From positions 1-6,721 of the forward strand of contig CANQHH010000070.1 in NCBI GenBank assembly GCA_947623615.1: a DNA stretch of 6,721 nucleotides. The letters run 5' to 3'. The notes under the pieces were generated by a model, which saw only the letters and a list, made by a program, of their open reading frames with translations, was not told the DNA's origin and made no database searches. The DNA comes from an uncultured Clostridia bacterium. GTDB lineage: Bacteria > Bacillota > Clostridia > TANB77 > CAG-508. This document shows, one piece after another, positions 1 through 6,721 of the stretch. The position numbers and the translations under genes were made by a program. The first letter of the stretch is position 1; each line of letters begins with the position of its first letter.

Positions 1-845
1 TTAGGTGCACCTATATCAAGTCCTGCATGTACATGGTCTCTTATACTTTCTACACTACCAAATCTGGAAGTAATTACACCAGATACTGGAGTTACTGTAA
101 GTTTTACCCCATTTAATGATGCTACCTTTGTTGTTTTTTTACTTGATGTTGATTTCTTTGAAGTTTTAGCAGTCTTTTTGGTTGATGTTGAAGTTGTCTT
201 TTTAGTTGAAGCTGTAGCAGTCTTTTTAGTTGATGTTGAAGTTGTAGCTGTTGTTTTCTTACTTGATGTAGTAGAATTACTACTTGCGTATGAGTAACTG
301 TTTAGTGATGTTGTCTTTTCTTCTAATTTTTCTACCTCAGAATCCAACTTCTTAGTAATACTTGATTTTGCCTTTTTTATTGTTGTAACACCTTTTGTAT
401 TATTTGTTGTAATTACCTCAACTACGCCAATTTTTGTTTTTAACTTCTTTTCATATTTTTTGTTTAGGTCTTTTACTAATTTTTCTGCTTCTTCAAGATT
501 ATCAACTGTAACTTTCTTTTTACCATCTACTGTCACGGCATATAGTTTATAAGTAGTTTCTGAATCTCCTTCAATTTTAGCTAATATTTTTTCTTCATTA
601 GTTTCCTCTGATTTGTCAACTAACATAACTTTATATTCTGGCATATTTGCTATAGTTGTATATAGTTTGTTTTTTTCCTCTTTATTAATGATTTCGCTTA
701 CAGATTGTTCAAATTCCTCTTTATTTGTAACATATCCTAGTTTTTCTCCATTAACAGTTATTTCACATACCATTTTATATTTTATGAAAATAACCGCCAT
801 AATTATAAACAGTGCAATAGCTACTATATTTATAAGTCTATACAC
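1..845 (-). CDS. Membrane-anchored M23-family peptidoglycan metallopeptidase, 3'-truncated by window edge
   Basis: About 281 residues are visible from a GTG at 845; the C-terminus lies beyond the left edge. In order (numbered from that GTG): a hydrophobic helix at about 4-21 (signal anchor); two similar modules starting near 23 and 99, each opening YK-(M/L) and then TV-(N/D)-G-(E/K)-K; a charged, probably coiled segment at about 156-180; a Ser/Thr/Lys linker at about 185-240; then the start of an M23 domain with SRFG and HAGLD. H273 and D277 fit the first two zinc ligands of the family HxGxD motif. Known M23 enzymes cleave peptide bonds in peptidoglycan outside the membrane; the second zinc motif, and so activity, cannot be judged here. 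The start is uncertain. The frame is open to 887, and the only good ribosome binding site (893-898) has no ATG, GTG or TTG at normal spacing in this frame. An ATT start at 881 or 887 would add RKIKYYTKEVYR before the helix, which suits a positive-inside anchor. 845 is the conservative choice. It has its own promoter. Confidence 0.85.
   Translation of the reverse strand, partial: MYRLINIVAIALFIIMAVIFIKYKMVCEITVNGEKLGYVTNKEEFEQSVSEIINKEEKNKLYTTIANMPEYKVMLVDKSEETNEEKILAKIEGDSETTYKLYAVTVDGKKKVTVDNLEEAEKLVKDLNKKYEKKLKTKIGVVEVITTNNTKGVTTIKKAKSSITKKLDSEVEKLEEKTTSLNSYSYASSNSTTSSKKTTATTSTSTKKTATASTKKTTSTSTKKTAKTSKKSTSSKKTTKVASLNGVKLTVTPVSGVITSRFGSVESIRDHVHAGLDIGAP
168..244 (-). repeat. Imperfect direct repeat encoding the Ser/Thr/Lys linker of the M23 protein
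   Basis: A 29-base unit at 168-196 recurs at 216-244 with one mismatch (offset 48 bases). It codes for TSTSTKKTA-type stretches. Shorter related units continue to about 285 and down to about 125. The repeat sits wholly in the flexible linker between the membrane-proximal modules and the peptidase domain, so length variation between strains by slippage or recombination would be tolerated in frame. The sequence match is seen directly; the variation is inferred. Confidence 0.7.
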
Positions 846-892
846 TTCTTTTGTGTAGTATTTAATTTTCCTGTTTAAAATATAAATTCACT

Positions 893-898
893 CTCCTT
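893..898 (-). promoter_or_regulatory. Ribosome binding site of the M23 gene (no standard start codon nearby)
   Basis: AAGGAG reads on the minus strand here, about 15 bases downstream of the predicted transcription start, so it is the natural ribosome binding site of the mRNA. The open M23 frame offers ATT at 887 (5 bases downstream) and ATT at 881 (11 bases). The GTG at 891 is only one base away and lies in another frame that stops after nine codons. The first in-frame conventional start, GTG at 845, is almost 50 bases away and lacks a ribosome binding site at normal spacing. Confidence 0.6.
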
Positions 899-919
899 TT
901 TTGACGTGACACATATTTT

Positions 920-948
920 ATTATACTATATATTTTAAACATTTTCAA
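920..948 (-). promoter_or_regulatory. Sigma-A-type promoter of the M23 peptidase gene
   Basis: The minus strand reads TTGAAA (948-943), a 17-base spacer and TATAAT (925-920): one mismatch to consensus at -35, a perfect -10 and ideal spacing. Transcription would start near 912-914, leaving a short leader with AAGGAG at 898-893. This makes the M23 gene independently expressed, although no clear terminator separates it from the ATPase gene upstream. Confidence 0.75.
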
Positions 949-1030
949 ACAACATATACTTTTTTATCATATTTTTAACATATTTCTACAGTTTTGCCAG
1001 TTATTTTTTCCATTTTTTAATATATTTTAC

Positions 1031-1070
1031 TCGTTTTTCCTTCATTTTTCTTGTTTTTTCTCGTTTTTTC
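1031..1070 (-). repeat. Four imperfect tandem decamers just after the ATPase stop codon
   Basis: Four consecutive 10-base blocks on the plus strand read tcgtttttcc, ttcatttttc, ttgttttttc and tcgttttttc. On the minus strand this is an A-rich purine tract of the form GAAAAAACGA, beginning at the stop codon of the ATPase gene. It has no self-complementary arms, so it does not look like an intrinsic terminator. The helical-turn period of A-tracts suggests bent DNA upstream of the M23 promoter, but that is inference; it may be simple-sequence drift. Confidence 0.55.
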
Positions 1071-3717
1071 AGCTCATTTTATATTCAAAAACCGTTTTCC
1101 CAAACTTAATTTCATTCATTTTCTTCTGTATTTCTACCACTATAACAGGCATTAACGATATAATTACTGTATAAATCCACTGTGTTTCATTTAATGAAAC
1201 TAACTTAAATATATTGTTTAAACTTGGAATTACTACAACAGATACTTGTAAAAATATTCCTAAAATAAATGCTCCTATTAAATATTTATTACTCAATACC
1301 CCTACTCTGAAAATTGATTCATCACTTTTTAAATTAAAACTATGTACTAACTCTAATAATCCCAATGTCACAAAAGCCATTGTTCTTCCAACTTCTATTC
1401 CATATAAATTATTTCCTATGCTAAAGCTTATAAGAGTTAATAATCCTAACATTGTTCCTTCAACAAATATTTTACTCCATAAACCATCTGCAAATATACT
1501 TTTCTTACTATCTCTTGGTCTTTTATTCATTATATCTTTTTCAGGTGGTTCTAGTCCCAAGGCAATTGCTGGCAATGAATCTGTTACTAAATTTATCCAT
1601 AATAGCTGTATTGCAAGTAATGGTGATTTTATTCCTAATAAAAGTCCTATAAATATTGCCACAATCTCACCAATATTAGTTGCAAGCAAAAAATGTATTG
1701 CTTTTTTTATATTATCAAATATACTTCTTCCCTGTTTTACAGCCTCTACTATAGTTACAAAATTATCATCTGTAAGTATCATGTCTGATGCATTTTTAGC
1801 TACATCTGTACCACTTTTCCCCATTGCAATTCCTATATCTGCATTTTTTAAAGCAGGTGCATCATTTACACCATCTCCTGTCATTGCCACAACTGCTCCT
1901 GTGCTTCTGAATGCTTTTACTATTCTTACTTTATGTTCTGGCGTTACCCTTGCAAACACTGAATAATTCATTATATTTTTTTCTAATTCTGATTGGGAAA
2001 TTAGGTCTAATTCAGCTCCTGTTATACATAAACTATTTTTTCTTAATATTCCTAATTCTCTTGCTATAGCCTTTGCTGTTACAATATGATCCCCTGTTAT
2101 CATAACTGTTTTTATTCCCGCTCTTCTACATGTTGCAACCGCTTCTTTTACTCCCTCTCTTGGTGGATCTATCATCCCTATTAAGCCAACAAATATCAAG
2201 TTTTTCTCTATTGTTTCGCTATCTATTGTACTTGGTAAATCATCAATATCTACATATGCCACACCTATTACCCTCAATGCTTCTTCTGCCATTATATCAT
2301 TATATTTTTCTATCTTTTTAATTTTATTCATATCCATTGTACTAATATTACCGTTATCATAACATTTATTACATTTTTTTAATAACATATCTGGTGCGCC
2401 TTTGGTAATAATTCTATATTTTCCATTTACCCTATGTATCGTTGTCATCATCTTCCTATTTGAATCAAATGGTATCTCATTTATACGCTCCATATAAGTA
2501 TATAACTCACTTTTATTCTTCCCTTTAGCTAATGCATAATCTACAATTGCGACTTCTGTTGGTTCTCCATTTATTTCAACTCCATATTTACTTTTGCTAA
2601 TCTCTACATCTGTGCACATTGTACCTAATTCTAATATAAATTTCAGATTTTCAGTTAATGCTTCACCTTTGGAATCCATAACCTTTGTTACCTGCATTTT
2701 ATTTTGGGTTAAAGTCCCTGTTTTATCTGAGCAAATAACATTACTACTTCCTAATGTTTCTACTGCTGGCAATTTTCTAATAATACTATTTTTCTTAGCC
2801 ATTTTTGTTACACCAATAGACAACATTATTGTAACTATTGCTGGCAATCCCTCTGGAATAGCTGCTACAGCCAACCCCACAGAAGTCATAAACATTTCTA
2901 TTACATCTATTTTCTTTATTACTCCTATAATAAATATAACTATGCAAATAATTAAACAGCTTATACCTAATGTTTTTCCAACTTCTCCTAACTTTTTTTG
3001 AATAGGCGTTTCTGGTGATTCATCATCTATTATCATTTTAGCTATTTTTCCAACCTTTGTATTCATTCCTGTTTCTGTTACAATCGCTTCACCATGACCA
3101 TTAACAACTACAGTTGTTGCAAATGCCATATTTATCATATCTCCTAATGCAGTTTCCTTATTTAACAACATTTTTGCATCTTTTAGTACTGGTACAGTTT
3201 CTCCTGTCAAGCTAGATTCTTCTATTTTCAAATTATAGCTACTTATTAATCTACAATCTGCTGGTACATAATTCCCAGCTTCTAAAATAACAATATCACC
3301 TGGTACTATTTCCGTTCCTTTTACTGTTACTATTTTTCCTCCCCTTCTAACTTTTGCAACTGGTGCTGACATTTTCTTTAATGCTTCTAAAGATTTCTCT
3401 GCTTTTGATTCTTGTATAAGTCCCATTATGCTGTTTAACACAACTATCGCTACAATTATAATTGAATCAATATAATCATTACTTCCTTGCATTTTCGTTA
3501 TAAATGCTGAAATAATTGCTGAAATCAATAATATTATTATCATAAAATCATTAAACTGTTTAATAAATCTCTTTAATAAACTTTCTTTCTTTTGTTCATT
3601 TAACTTATTCTCCCCATATTTTTGCCTTCTCTTGTTAACCTCTTCTTCATATAGTCCTATATGAAGATTTGTCCTTAGTTTCCTTACAATTTCTTCTACA
3701 CTAAAAGAATGCCACAT
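1069..3717 (-). CDS. Calcium-translocating P-type ATPase (type IIA, SERCA/PacL-like)
   Basis: A complete 882-residue P-type cation pump, normal length for the bacterial family. It uses ATP to move cations, most likely Ca2+, out of the cytoplasm across the cell membrane. Visible in order: N-terminal cation-ATPase domain (about 1-50), M1-M2 (57-101), actuator domain with TGET at 171, M3-M4 (250-300) with PEGLP at 288-292, phosphorylation motif DKTGT with D331, nucleotide domain with KGAPD at 439, TGD at 541 and hinge TGDGVNDAP at 613-621, then six C-terminal helices to about 864. Calcium ligands of SERCA are matched: VAAIPE in M4 (E289), NIGE in M5 (N681, E684), NLVTD in M6 (N709, T712, D713) and E789 in M8, aligning with SERCA E309, N768, E771, N796, T799, D800 and E908. 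Both binding sites therefore look intact. The ATG at 3717 follows GGAGG by 8 bases. It lies 58 bases after topA with no clear terminator, so co-transcription is likely. Calcium specificity is inferred from these residues; a Mn2+ role cannot be excluded. Confidence 0.95.
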   Translation of the reverse strand: MWHSFSVEEIVRKLRTNLHIGLYEEEVNKRRQKYGENKLNEQKKESLLKRFIKQFNDFMIIILLISAIISAFITKMQGSNDYIDSIIIVAIVVLNSIMGLIQESKAEKSLEALKKMSAPVAKVRRGGKIVTVKGTEIVPGDIVILEAGNYVPADCRLISSYNLKIEESSLTGETVPVLKDAKMLLNKETALGDMINMAFATTVVVNGHGEAIVTETGMNTKVGKIAKMIIDDESPETPIQKKLGEVGKTLGISCLIICIVIFIIGVIKKIDVIEMFMTSVGLAVAAIPEGLPAIVTIMLSIGVTKMAKKNSIIRKLPAVETLGSSNVICSDKTGTLTQNKMQVTKVMDSKGEALTENLKFILELGTMCTDVEISKSKYGVEINGEPTEVAIVDYALAKGKNKSELYTYMERINEIPFDSNRKMMTTIHRVNGKYRIITKGAPDMLLKKCNKCYDNGNISTMDMNKIKKIEKYNDIMAEEALRVIGVAYVDIDDLPSTIDSETIEKNLIFVGLIGMIDPPREGVKEAVATCRRAGIKTVMITGDHIVTAKAIARELGILRKNSLCITGAELDLISQSELEKNIMNYSVFARVTPEHKVRIVKAFRSTGAVVAMTGDGVNDAPALKNADIGIAMGKSGTDVAKNASDMILTDDNFVTIVEAVKQGRSIFDNIKKAIHFLLATNIGEIVAIFIGLLLGIKSPLLAIQLLWINLVTDSLPAIALGLEPPEKDIMNKRPRDSKKSIFADGLWSKIFVEGTMLGLLTLISFSIGNNLYGIEVGRTMAFVTLGLLELVHSFNLKSDESIFRVGVLSNKYLIGAFILGIFLQVSVVVIPSLNNIFKLVSLNETQWIYTVIISLMPVIVVEIQKKMNEIKFGKTVFEYKMS

Positions 3718-3775
3718 AATATTATCCTCCCCCTGTTCTTAGGTTTTAATAATATATATGTGGCTAGTCCTAATT

Positions 3776-5770
3776 TTATTCTTTTTCCTTTTTTTCTTTT
3801 TTAGGTTTATTCCATGAAATATAATCACATTTATCTGGATTATTCTCACAAATATAAAATTTTCTTTTTTTCTTTGATTTACGTACCTGTATTTTACCTC
3901 CGCATTTTGGACATGGTGCATCTATTGTTTCAATTATAGGCTTCGCATTCTGACATTCTGGATATCCAGGACATGCTAAGAATTTCCCATATCTACCATA
4001 TTTTATAACCATCATTCTTCCACACTTTTCACATGGTACATCAGAAACTTCCTCTTCTAATTTAACATGTTCAAGTTCTTTTTCTACCTTTTCAACCTTT
4101 TCTTCGAATGGTCCATAAAATTCTCTTATAACCTGTTTCCACTCTTCTTTTCCTTCTGCAACATTGTCAAATTCTTCTTCTATTTTGGCAGTAAATTCTA
4201 CATTTATTATATCTGCAAAATTTTCTGTTAATAATTTATTTACTATTTTTCCTAGTTCTGTTGGAACTAACTGCTTTTGCTCTTTTTCAATATATCTTCT
4301 ATCTAAAATAGTGGTTATTGTTGGTGAATATGTACTTGGTCTACCTATTCCCTTTTCTTCTAATGCCTTTACTAAACTTGCTTCTGTATACCTTGGAGGT
4401 GGCTCTGTAAAGCTCTGTTTTGTATCTATTTTTTGTTTAAATACTTCCTGACCTGCAATTAAATCAGGTACAGATGTCTCCTCATCCTCTTGCACTTTAT
4501 CATCACTTGTTTCAACATATAAAGTCATAAATCCCTTAAATTTTAATGTTTGACCATTTGCTTTAAAATTGTATTCATTTACTCCAATGTCCGCTGATAT
4601 TGTGCTATATATAGCTGACGACATTTGACTTGCTAAAAATCTATTATATATTAATTTATATAATTTATATTGATCTTTAGATAAATACTCTTTTATACTA
4701 TCTGGCTCTAAATCAATATATGTAGGTCTTATACCTTCGTGAGCATCTTGTGAATTTTGCTTTGTTTTATAATATCTATTTTCGTAATATTGTTCTCCAT
4801 ATTTTTTTACAATCTCTACTCTTGCTGCACTTCTTGCTTCTTCTGAAATTCTTGTAGAATCTGTTCTCATATATGTAATTAAACCTACTGTTCCTCTTTC
4901 TCCTACATGTACTCCTTCATATAATCCCTGTGCAACAGACATTGTCTTTTTTAGTGTAAACCCTAGCTTTCTTGATGCTTCTTGTTGCATTGTACTTGTT
5001 GTAAAAGGTGGTGCTGGATTCTTTTTTCTTTCTCCCTTTTTTACGTCTTTTACTATATATTGTCCTTTTTCTATTCCTTTTAATATTTCTTTTACTTCCT
5101 CTTCTGTATGAATTTCAACCTTTTTCCCATCTTTGCCATAAAATTTAGCCATAAATGTTTTTTCAGTATTTTTGTCTAATAACATAACAAAAATATTCCA
5201 ATACTCTTCTGGAATAAATTTTTCTATTTCTTCTTCTCTGTCTACTATTAATTTTACTGCTACAGATTGCACTCTTCCTGCTGATAATCCTCTTCTAACT
5301 TTTTTCCATAATACTGGACTCATTTTATATCCAACTATTCTATCTAAAACACGCCTTGCTTGTTGTGCATCTGTTAGATTCATATCTATTTTTCTTGGTT
5401 TTTTTATCGCTTCTTTTACAGTTTCTTTTGTTATTTCATTAAAAGTTACTCTACAAATACAATCTTCTGGTATCTCTAATATATGAGCTAGATGCCATGC
5501 TATTGCTTCACCCTCACGATCAGGGTCAGTTGCAAGATATACTTTTTTAGCATTTTTTGCATCTTTTTTTAAGCTTTTTATTAAATCTCCTTTTCCTCTA
5601 ATATTTATATATTCAGGTTCAAAATCATTTGCGACATCAACACCTAATTTAGATTTAGGTAAATCTCTTATATGTCCCATTGATGCTACTACCTTTGTAC
5701 TACCACCTAAAAATTTTTTTATAGTATTGGCTTTAGCTGGTGATTCTACTATTATTAACTTGTCTGCCAT
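3776..5770 (-). CDS. topA: DNA topoisomerase I (type IA)
   Basis: A complete 664-residue type IA topoisomerase, which relaxes negative supercoils by cutting one DNA strand through a tyrosine and passing the other through the break. Visible in order: Toprim domain (about 1-115) with catalytic E9 in IVESPAK and the DPDREGE acidic motif at 82-88; the RRGLSAGRVQS stretch at 159-169; active-site Y300 in GLITYMRTDS; DAHEGIRPT at 342-350; PPPRYTEASLVKALEEKGIG at 457-476; then two C4 zinc ribbons (C580, C583, C600, C605-606 region and C620, C623, C641, C648). It ends in a lysine/glutamate-rich tail. The protein is slightly shorter than the roughly 690 residues common in Firmicutes, apparently because it has two zinc ribbons where many relatives have three. 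The ATG at 5770 has AAGGAGG five bases upstream, and that site overlaps the end of the preceding gene. It starts 11 bases after the DUF6514-like gene, so translational coupling is likely. Confidence 0.97.
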   Translation of the reverse strand: MADKLIIVESPAKANTIKKFLGGSTKVVASMGHIRDLPKSKLGVDVANDFEPEYINIRGKGDLIKSLKKDAKNAKKVYLATDPDREGEAIAWHLAHILEIPEDCICRVTFNEITKETVKEAIKKPRKIDMNLTDAQQARRVLDRIVGYKMSPVLWKKVRRGLSAGRVQSVAVKLIVDREEEIEKFIPEEYWNIFVMLLDKNTEKTFMAKFYGKDGKKVEIHTEEEVKEILKGIEKGQYIVKDVKKGERKKNPAPPFTTSTMQQEASRKLGFTLKKTMSVAQGLYEGVHVGERGTVGLITYMRTDSTRISEEARSAARVEIVKKYGEQYYENRYYKTKQNSQDAHEGIRPTYIDLEPDSIKEYLSKDQYKLYKLIYNRFLASQMSSAIYSTISADIGVNEYNFKANGQTLKFKGFMTLYVETSDDKVQEDEETSVPDLIAGQEVFKQKIDTKQSFTEPPPRYTEASLVKALEEKGIGRPSTYSPTITTILDRRYIEKEQKQLVPTELGKIVNKLLTENFADIINVEFTAKIEEEFDNVAEGKEEWKQVIREFYGPFEEKVEKVEKELEHVKLEEEVSDVPCEKCGRMMVIKYGRYGKFLACPGYPECQNAKPIIETIDAPCPKCGGKIQVRKSKKKRKFYICENNPDKCDYISWNKPKKEKKEKE

Positions 5771-5781
5771 TATTTCCTCCT

Positions 5782-6105
5782 TTATTGCTCCATACTGATT
5801 TTTAAATCTGATATTACATCATCCACCGATACTGGTGTAACTTTATTTTCCATTAAAATTTGTAGTAATTTATTAGCTTCTTGTTCTTCACGAAATATAT
5901 TACTTACAATTTTATTTTCTATATTCATTATTTCATTTTCTATTTTCTTTTTTACTATTTCTATTCCATAATTTTTATTATTTAAACAATTTTCTTCTTT
6001 TAAATTATAATATTCTAATTCTATTCTCCAATTACCTTCTATTTCATCAGATTTAGAACTGTCTATTACTGCTCTCCCATAAATTTTTCTTGAATATTTC
6101 ATCAT
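5782..6105 (-). CDS. Small conserved hypothetical protein, DUF6514-like
   Basis: A 107-residue soluble protein of unknown function with no signal peptide or membrane segment. It resembles from memory the clostridial DUF6514 family: a basic N-terminus, a central YGIEIV segment (46-51) leading into NIENKIVSNI, then a helical EANKLLQILMENKVTPVSVDDVISD stretch (from about 76 to 100), here named by its ends KLLQ and TPVSVDDV. Family assignment is a recollection of this pattern, not a search result. The ATG at 6105 was chosen because GGAGG lies six bases upstream; the next codon is also ATG (6102). A longer frame from GTG at 6132 is rejected because its ribosome binding site overlaps the start and the predicted promoter would begin transcription almost there. 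It is first in a probable operon with topA, ending 11 bases before it. Confidence 0.75.
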   Translation of the reverse strand: MMKYSRKIYGRAVIDSSKSDEIEGNWRIELEYYNLKEENCLNNKNYGIEIVKKKIENEIMNIENKIVSNIFREEQEANKLLQILMENKVTPVSVDDVISDLKISMEQ

Positions 6106-6111
6106 TTGTAT

Positions 6112-6116
6112 CCTCC
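6112..6116 (-). promoter_or_regulatory. Ribosome binding site that sets the start of the DUF6514-like gene
   Basis: GGAGG inside a GGGGGAGGA tract lies 6 bases before ATG 6105 and 9 before ATG 6102. A second AAGGAGG at 6132-6138 is followed directly by an in-frame GTG with no spacer, so it cannot serve that GTG. Because the predicted transcription start falls at about 6137, that upstream motif would sit at the very 5' end of the mRNA. The downstream motif is therefore the working one. Confidence 0.65.
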
Positions 6117-6143
6117 CCCTATTTTTTAGCACCTCCTTAATAT

Positions 6144-6171
6144 ATTATATCTATACTGAAATATCAAGCAA
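6144..6171 (-). promoter_or_regulatory. Probable sigma-A promoter for the DUF6514-topA-ATPase unit
   Basis: The minus strand reads TTGCTT (6171-6166), 16 bases and TATAAT (6149-6144). The -10 box is perfect, while the -35 box matches only partly. It lies in the 94-base gap after murG, the only sizeable gap upstream of this unit. In such AT-rich DNA a TATAAT can arise by chance, so position carries much of the weight. Confidence 0.5.
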
Positions 6172-6199
6172 TTTCGTCTCTCTATATTCGACATATTTT

Positions 6200-6721
6200 T
6201 TATGGGATTAATAATTTTATCTCATTATATATTATATTTGCAACATCATTTACAGCTATTTTCCTTGCATTATTGCCCATTTCCTCAGTTTTTTTCTTAT
6301 TTAATACAATTTCCTCAATATTCTTATTTAATAATTCTGAATTTATATCTTTATCTAAAATTATTTTTGCTGCACCAACATTTTCCAAAACCCTTGCATT
6401 ATATTCTTGATGATTTTCAGTTGCAAATGGAAAAGGAATAAATATTGCTGGTTTTCCAATAATCGATATTTCTGTAATTGTCATTGCTCCACTTCTACAT
6501 ACAACTAAGTCTACTATATTCATAACTTCTTCCATATTATATATATATGGCACAATTTTAACATCCTTTATGTTATTAATACTAATATTATCTTCTTCTA
6601 ATTTTTCTTTTATATTATCATATTGAGATGGTCCTGCTGACCATATTATTTGATAATCTTTATTTTTTTTATTTTTTATTATATCTATAAAACTATTATT
6701 AATACTTTGAGCTCCTTGACT
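6200..6721 (-). CDS. murG: UDP-GlcNAc--lipid I N-acetylglucosamine transferase MurG, 5'-truncated by window edge
   Basis: The C-terminal 173 residues of MurG, about half of a usual 355-370 residue protein; the N-terminal acceptor domain is beyond the right edge. MurG adds GlcNAc from UDP-GlcNAc to lipid I, making lipid II on the inner face of the membrane for peptidoglycan synthesis. The fragment opens with SQGAQSIN, the end of the family GGSQGA glycine loop, then IIWSAGPSQYD (25-35). The donor-binding signature follows: CRSGAMTITE at 75-84, GKPAIFIPFPFA at 89-100 and ENHQEYNA at 102-109, with E84 and Q105 at positions matching nucleotide-sugar contacts in E. coli MurG. The reading frame is open from the window edge with no internal start needed, and ends in TAA at 6202-6200. 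No terminator hairpin is visible after it. Confidence 0.95.
   Translation of the reverse strand, partial: SQGAQSINNSFIDIIKNKKNKDYQIIWSAGPSQYDNIKEKLEEDNISINNIKDVKIVPYIYNMEEVMNIVDLVVCRSGAMTITEISIIGKPAIFIPFPFATENHQEYNARVLENVGAAKIILDKDINSELLNKNIEEIVLNKKKTEEMGNNARKIAVNDVANIIYNEIKLLIP

Noticed and set aside
613..858. 81-codon plus-strand open frame with hydrophobic segments
   Set aside because: It is antisense to the M23 gene; the hydrophobicity follows from the complement of lysine- and glutamate-rich codons, and it has no ribosome binding site of note.
862..891. Nine-codon leader peptide from GTG 891
   Set aside because: Only one base separates the ribosome binding motif from this GTG, so efficient initiation is unlikely; it is mentioned only as a possible sign of a one-base change.
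1184..1200. 17-base palindrome with 8-base arms (gtttcatt t aatgaaac)
   Set aside because: It lies inside the ATPase coding region (codons for VSLNET) near the 3' end, has no T-run after it, and AT-rich coding sequence gives such palindromes by chance.
1214..1966. 250-codon open frame on the plus strand
   Set aside because: It lies wholly opposite the well-supported ATPase gene, shows no recognisable family features, and its composition is that of an antisense shadow.
3718..3775. TTAGG...CCTAA inverted repeat in the topA-ATPase gap as a possible terminator
   Set aside because: The arms are only five bases, the loop is about 25, and no run of T follows on the minus strand.
6106..6132. N-terminal extension of the DUF6514-like gene from GTG 6132
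   Set aside because: Its ribosome binding motif overlaps the start codon, and a better site sits ahead of ATG 6105.
6140..6199. Terminator after murG
   Set aside because: Only three-base complementary arms are visible (TCG and CGA) and no T-run follows.

Overview
The window is AT-rich DNA from a low-GC Gram-positive bacterium, most likely a member of the Clostridia. The signs are strong AT bias, mostly AGA codons for arginine, purine-rich GGAGG ribosome binding sites, and a small protein that resembles the clostridial DUF6514 family. All five supported genes lie on the minus strand, so transcription runs from right to left. No gene-free stretch exceeds about 300 bases. All plus-strand open frames overlap better minus-strand genes and show no family features.

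From right to left: (1) the C-terminal half of murG (6200-6721, running off the right edge); (2) a promoter-like region; (3) a small DUF6514-like gene (5782-6105) that ends 11 bases before (4) topA, DNA topoisomerase I (3776-5770); (5) after a 58-base gap, a SERCA/PacL-type calcium P-type ATPase (1069-3717); (6) a short AT-rich spacer with a decamer repeat and a near-consensus sigma-A promoter; (7) the N-terminal part of a membrane-anchored M23-family peptidoglycan peptidase (1-845, running off the left edge).

The likely transcription units are murG with its upstream genes, then DUF6514-topA-ATPase, then the M23 gene. I see no convincing intrinsic terminator between them, so read-through is possible. 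Two genes (murG, M23 peptidase) belong to cell-wall synthesis and remodelling, one to DNA supercoiling and one to cation export. Nothing indicates a mobile element, CRISPR array, phage, defence or RNA-gene locus. This looks like ordinary chromosomal housekeeping DNA. The points most worth a second look are the missing conventional start codon next to the M23 ribosome binding site, the full set of both calcium-site residues in the ATPase, and the unusual local gene order.
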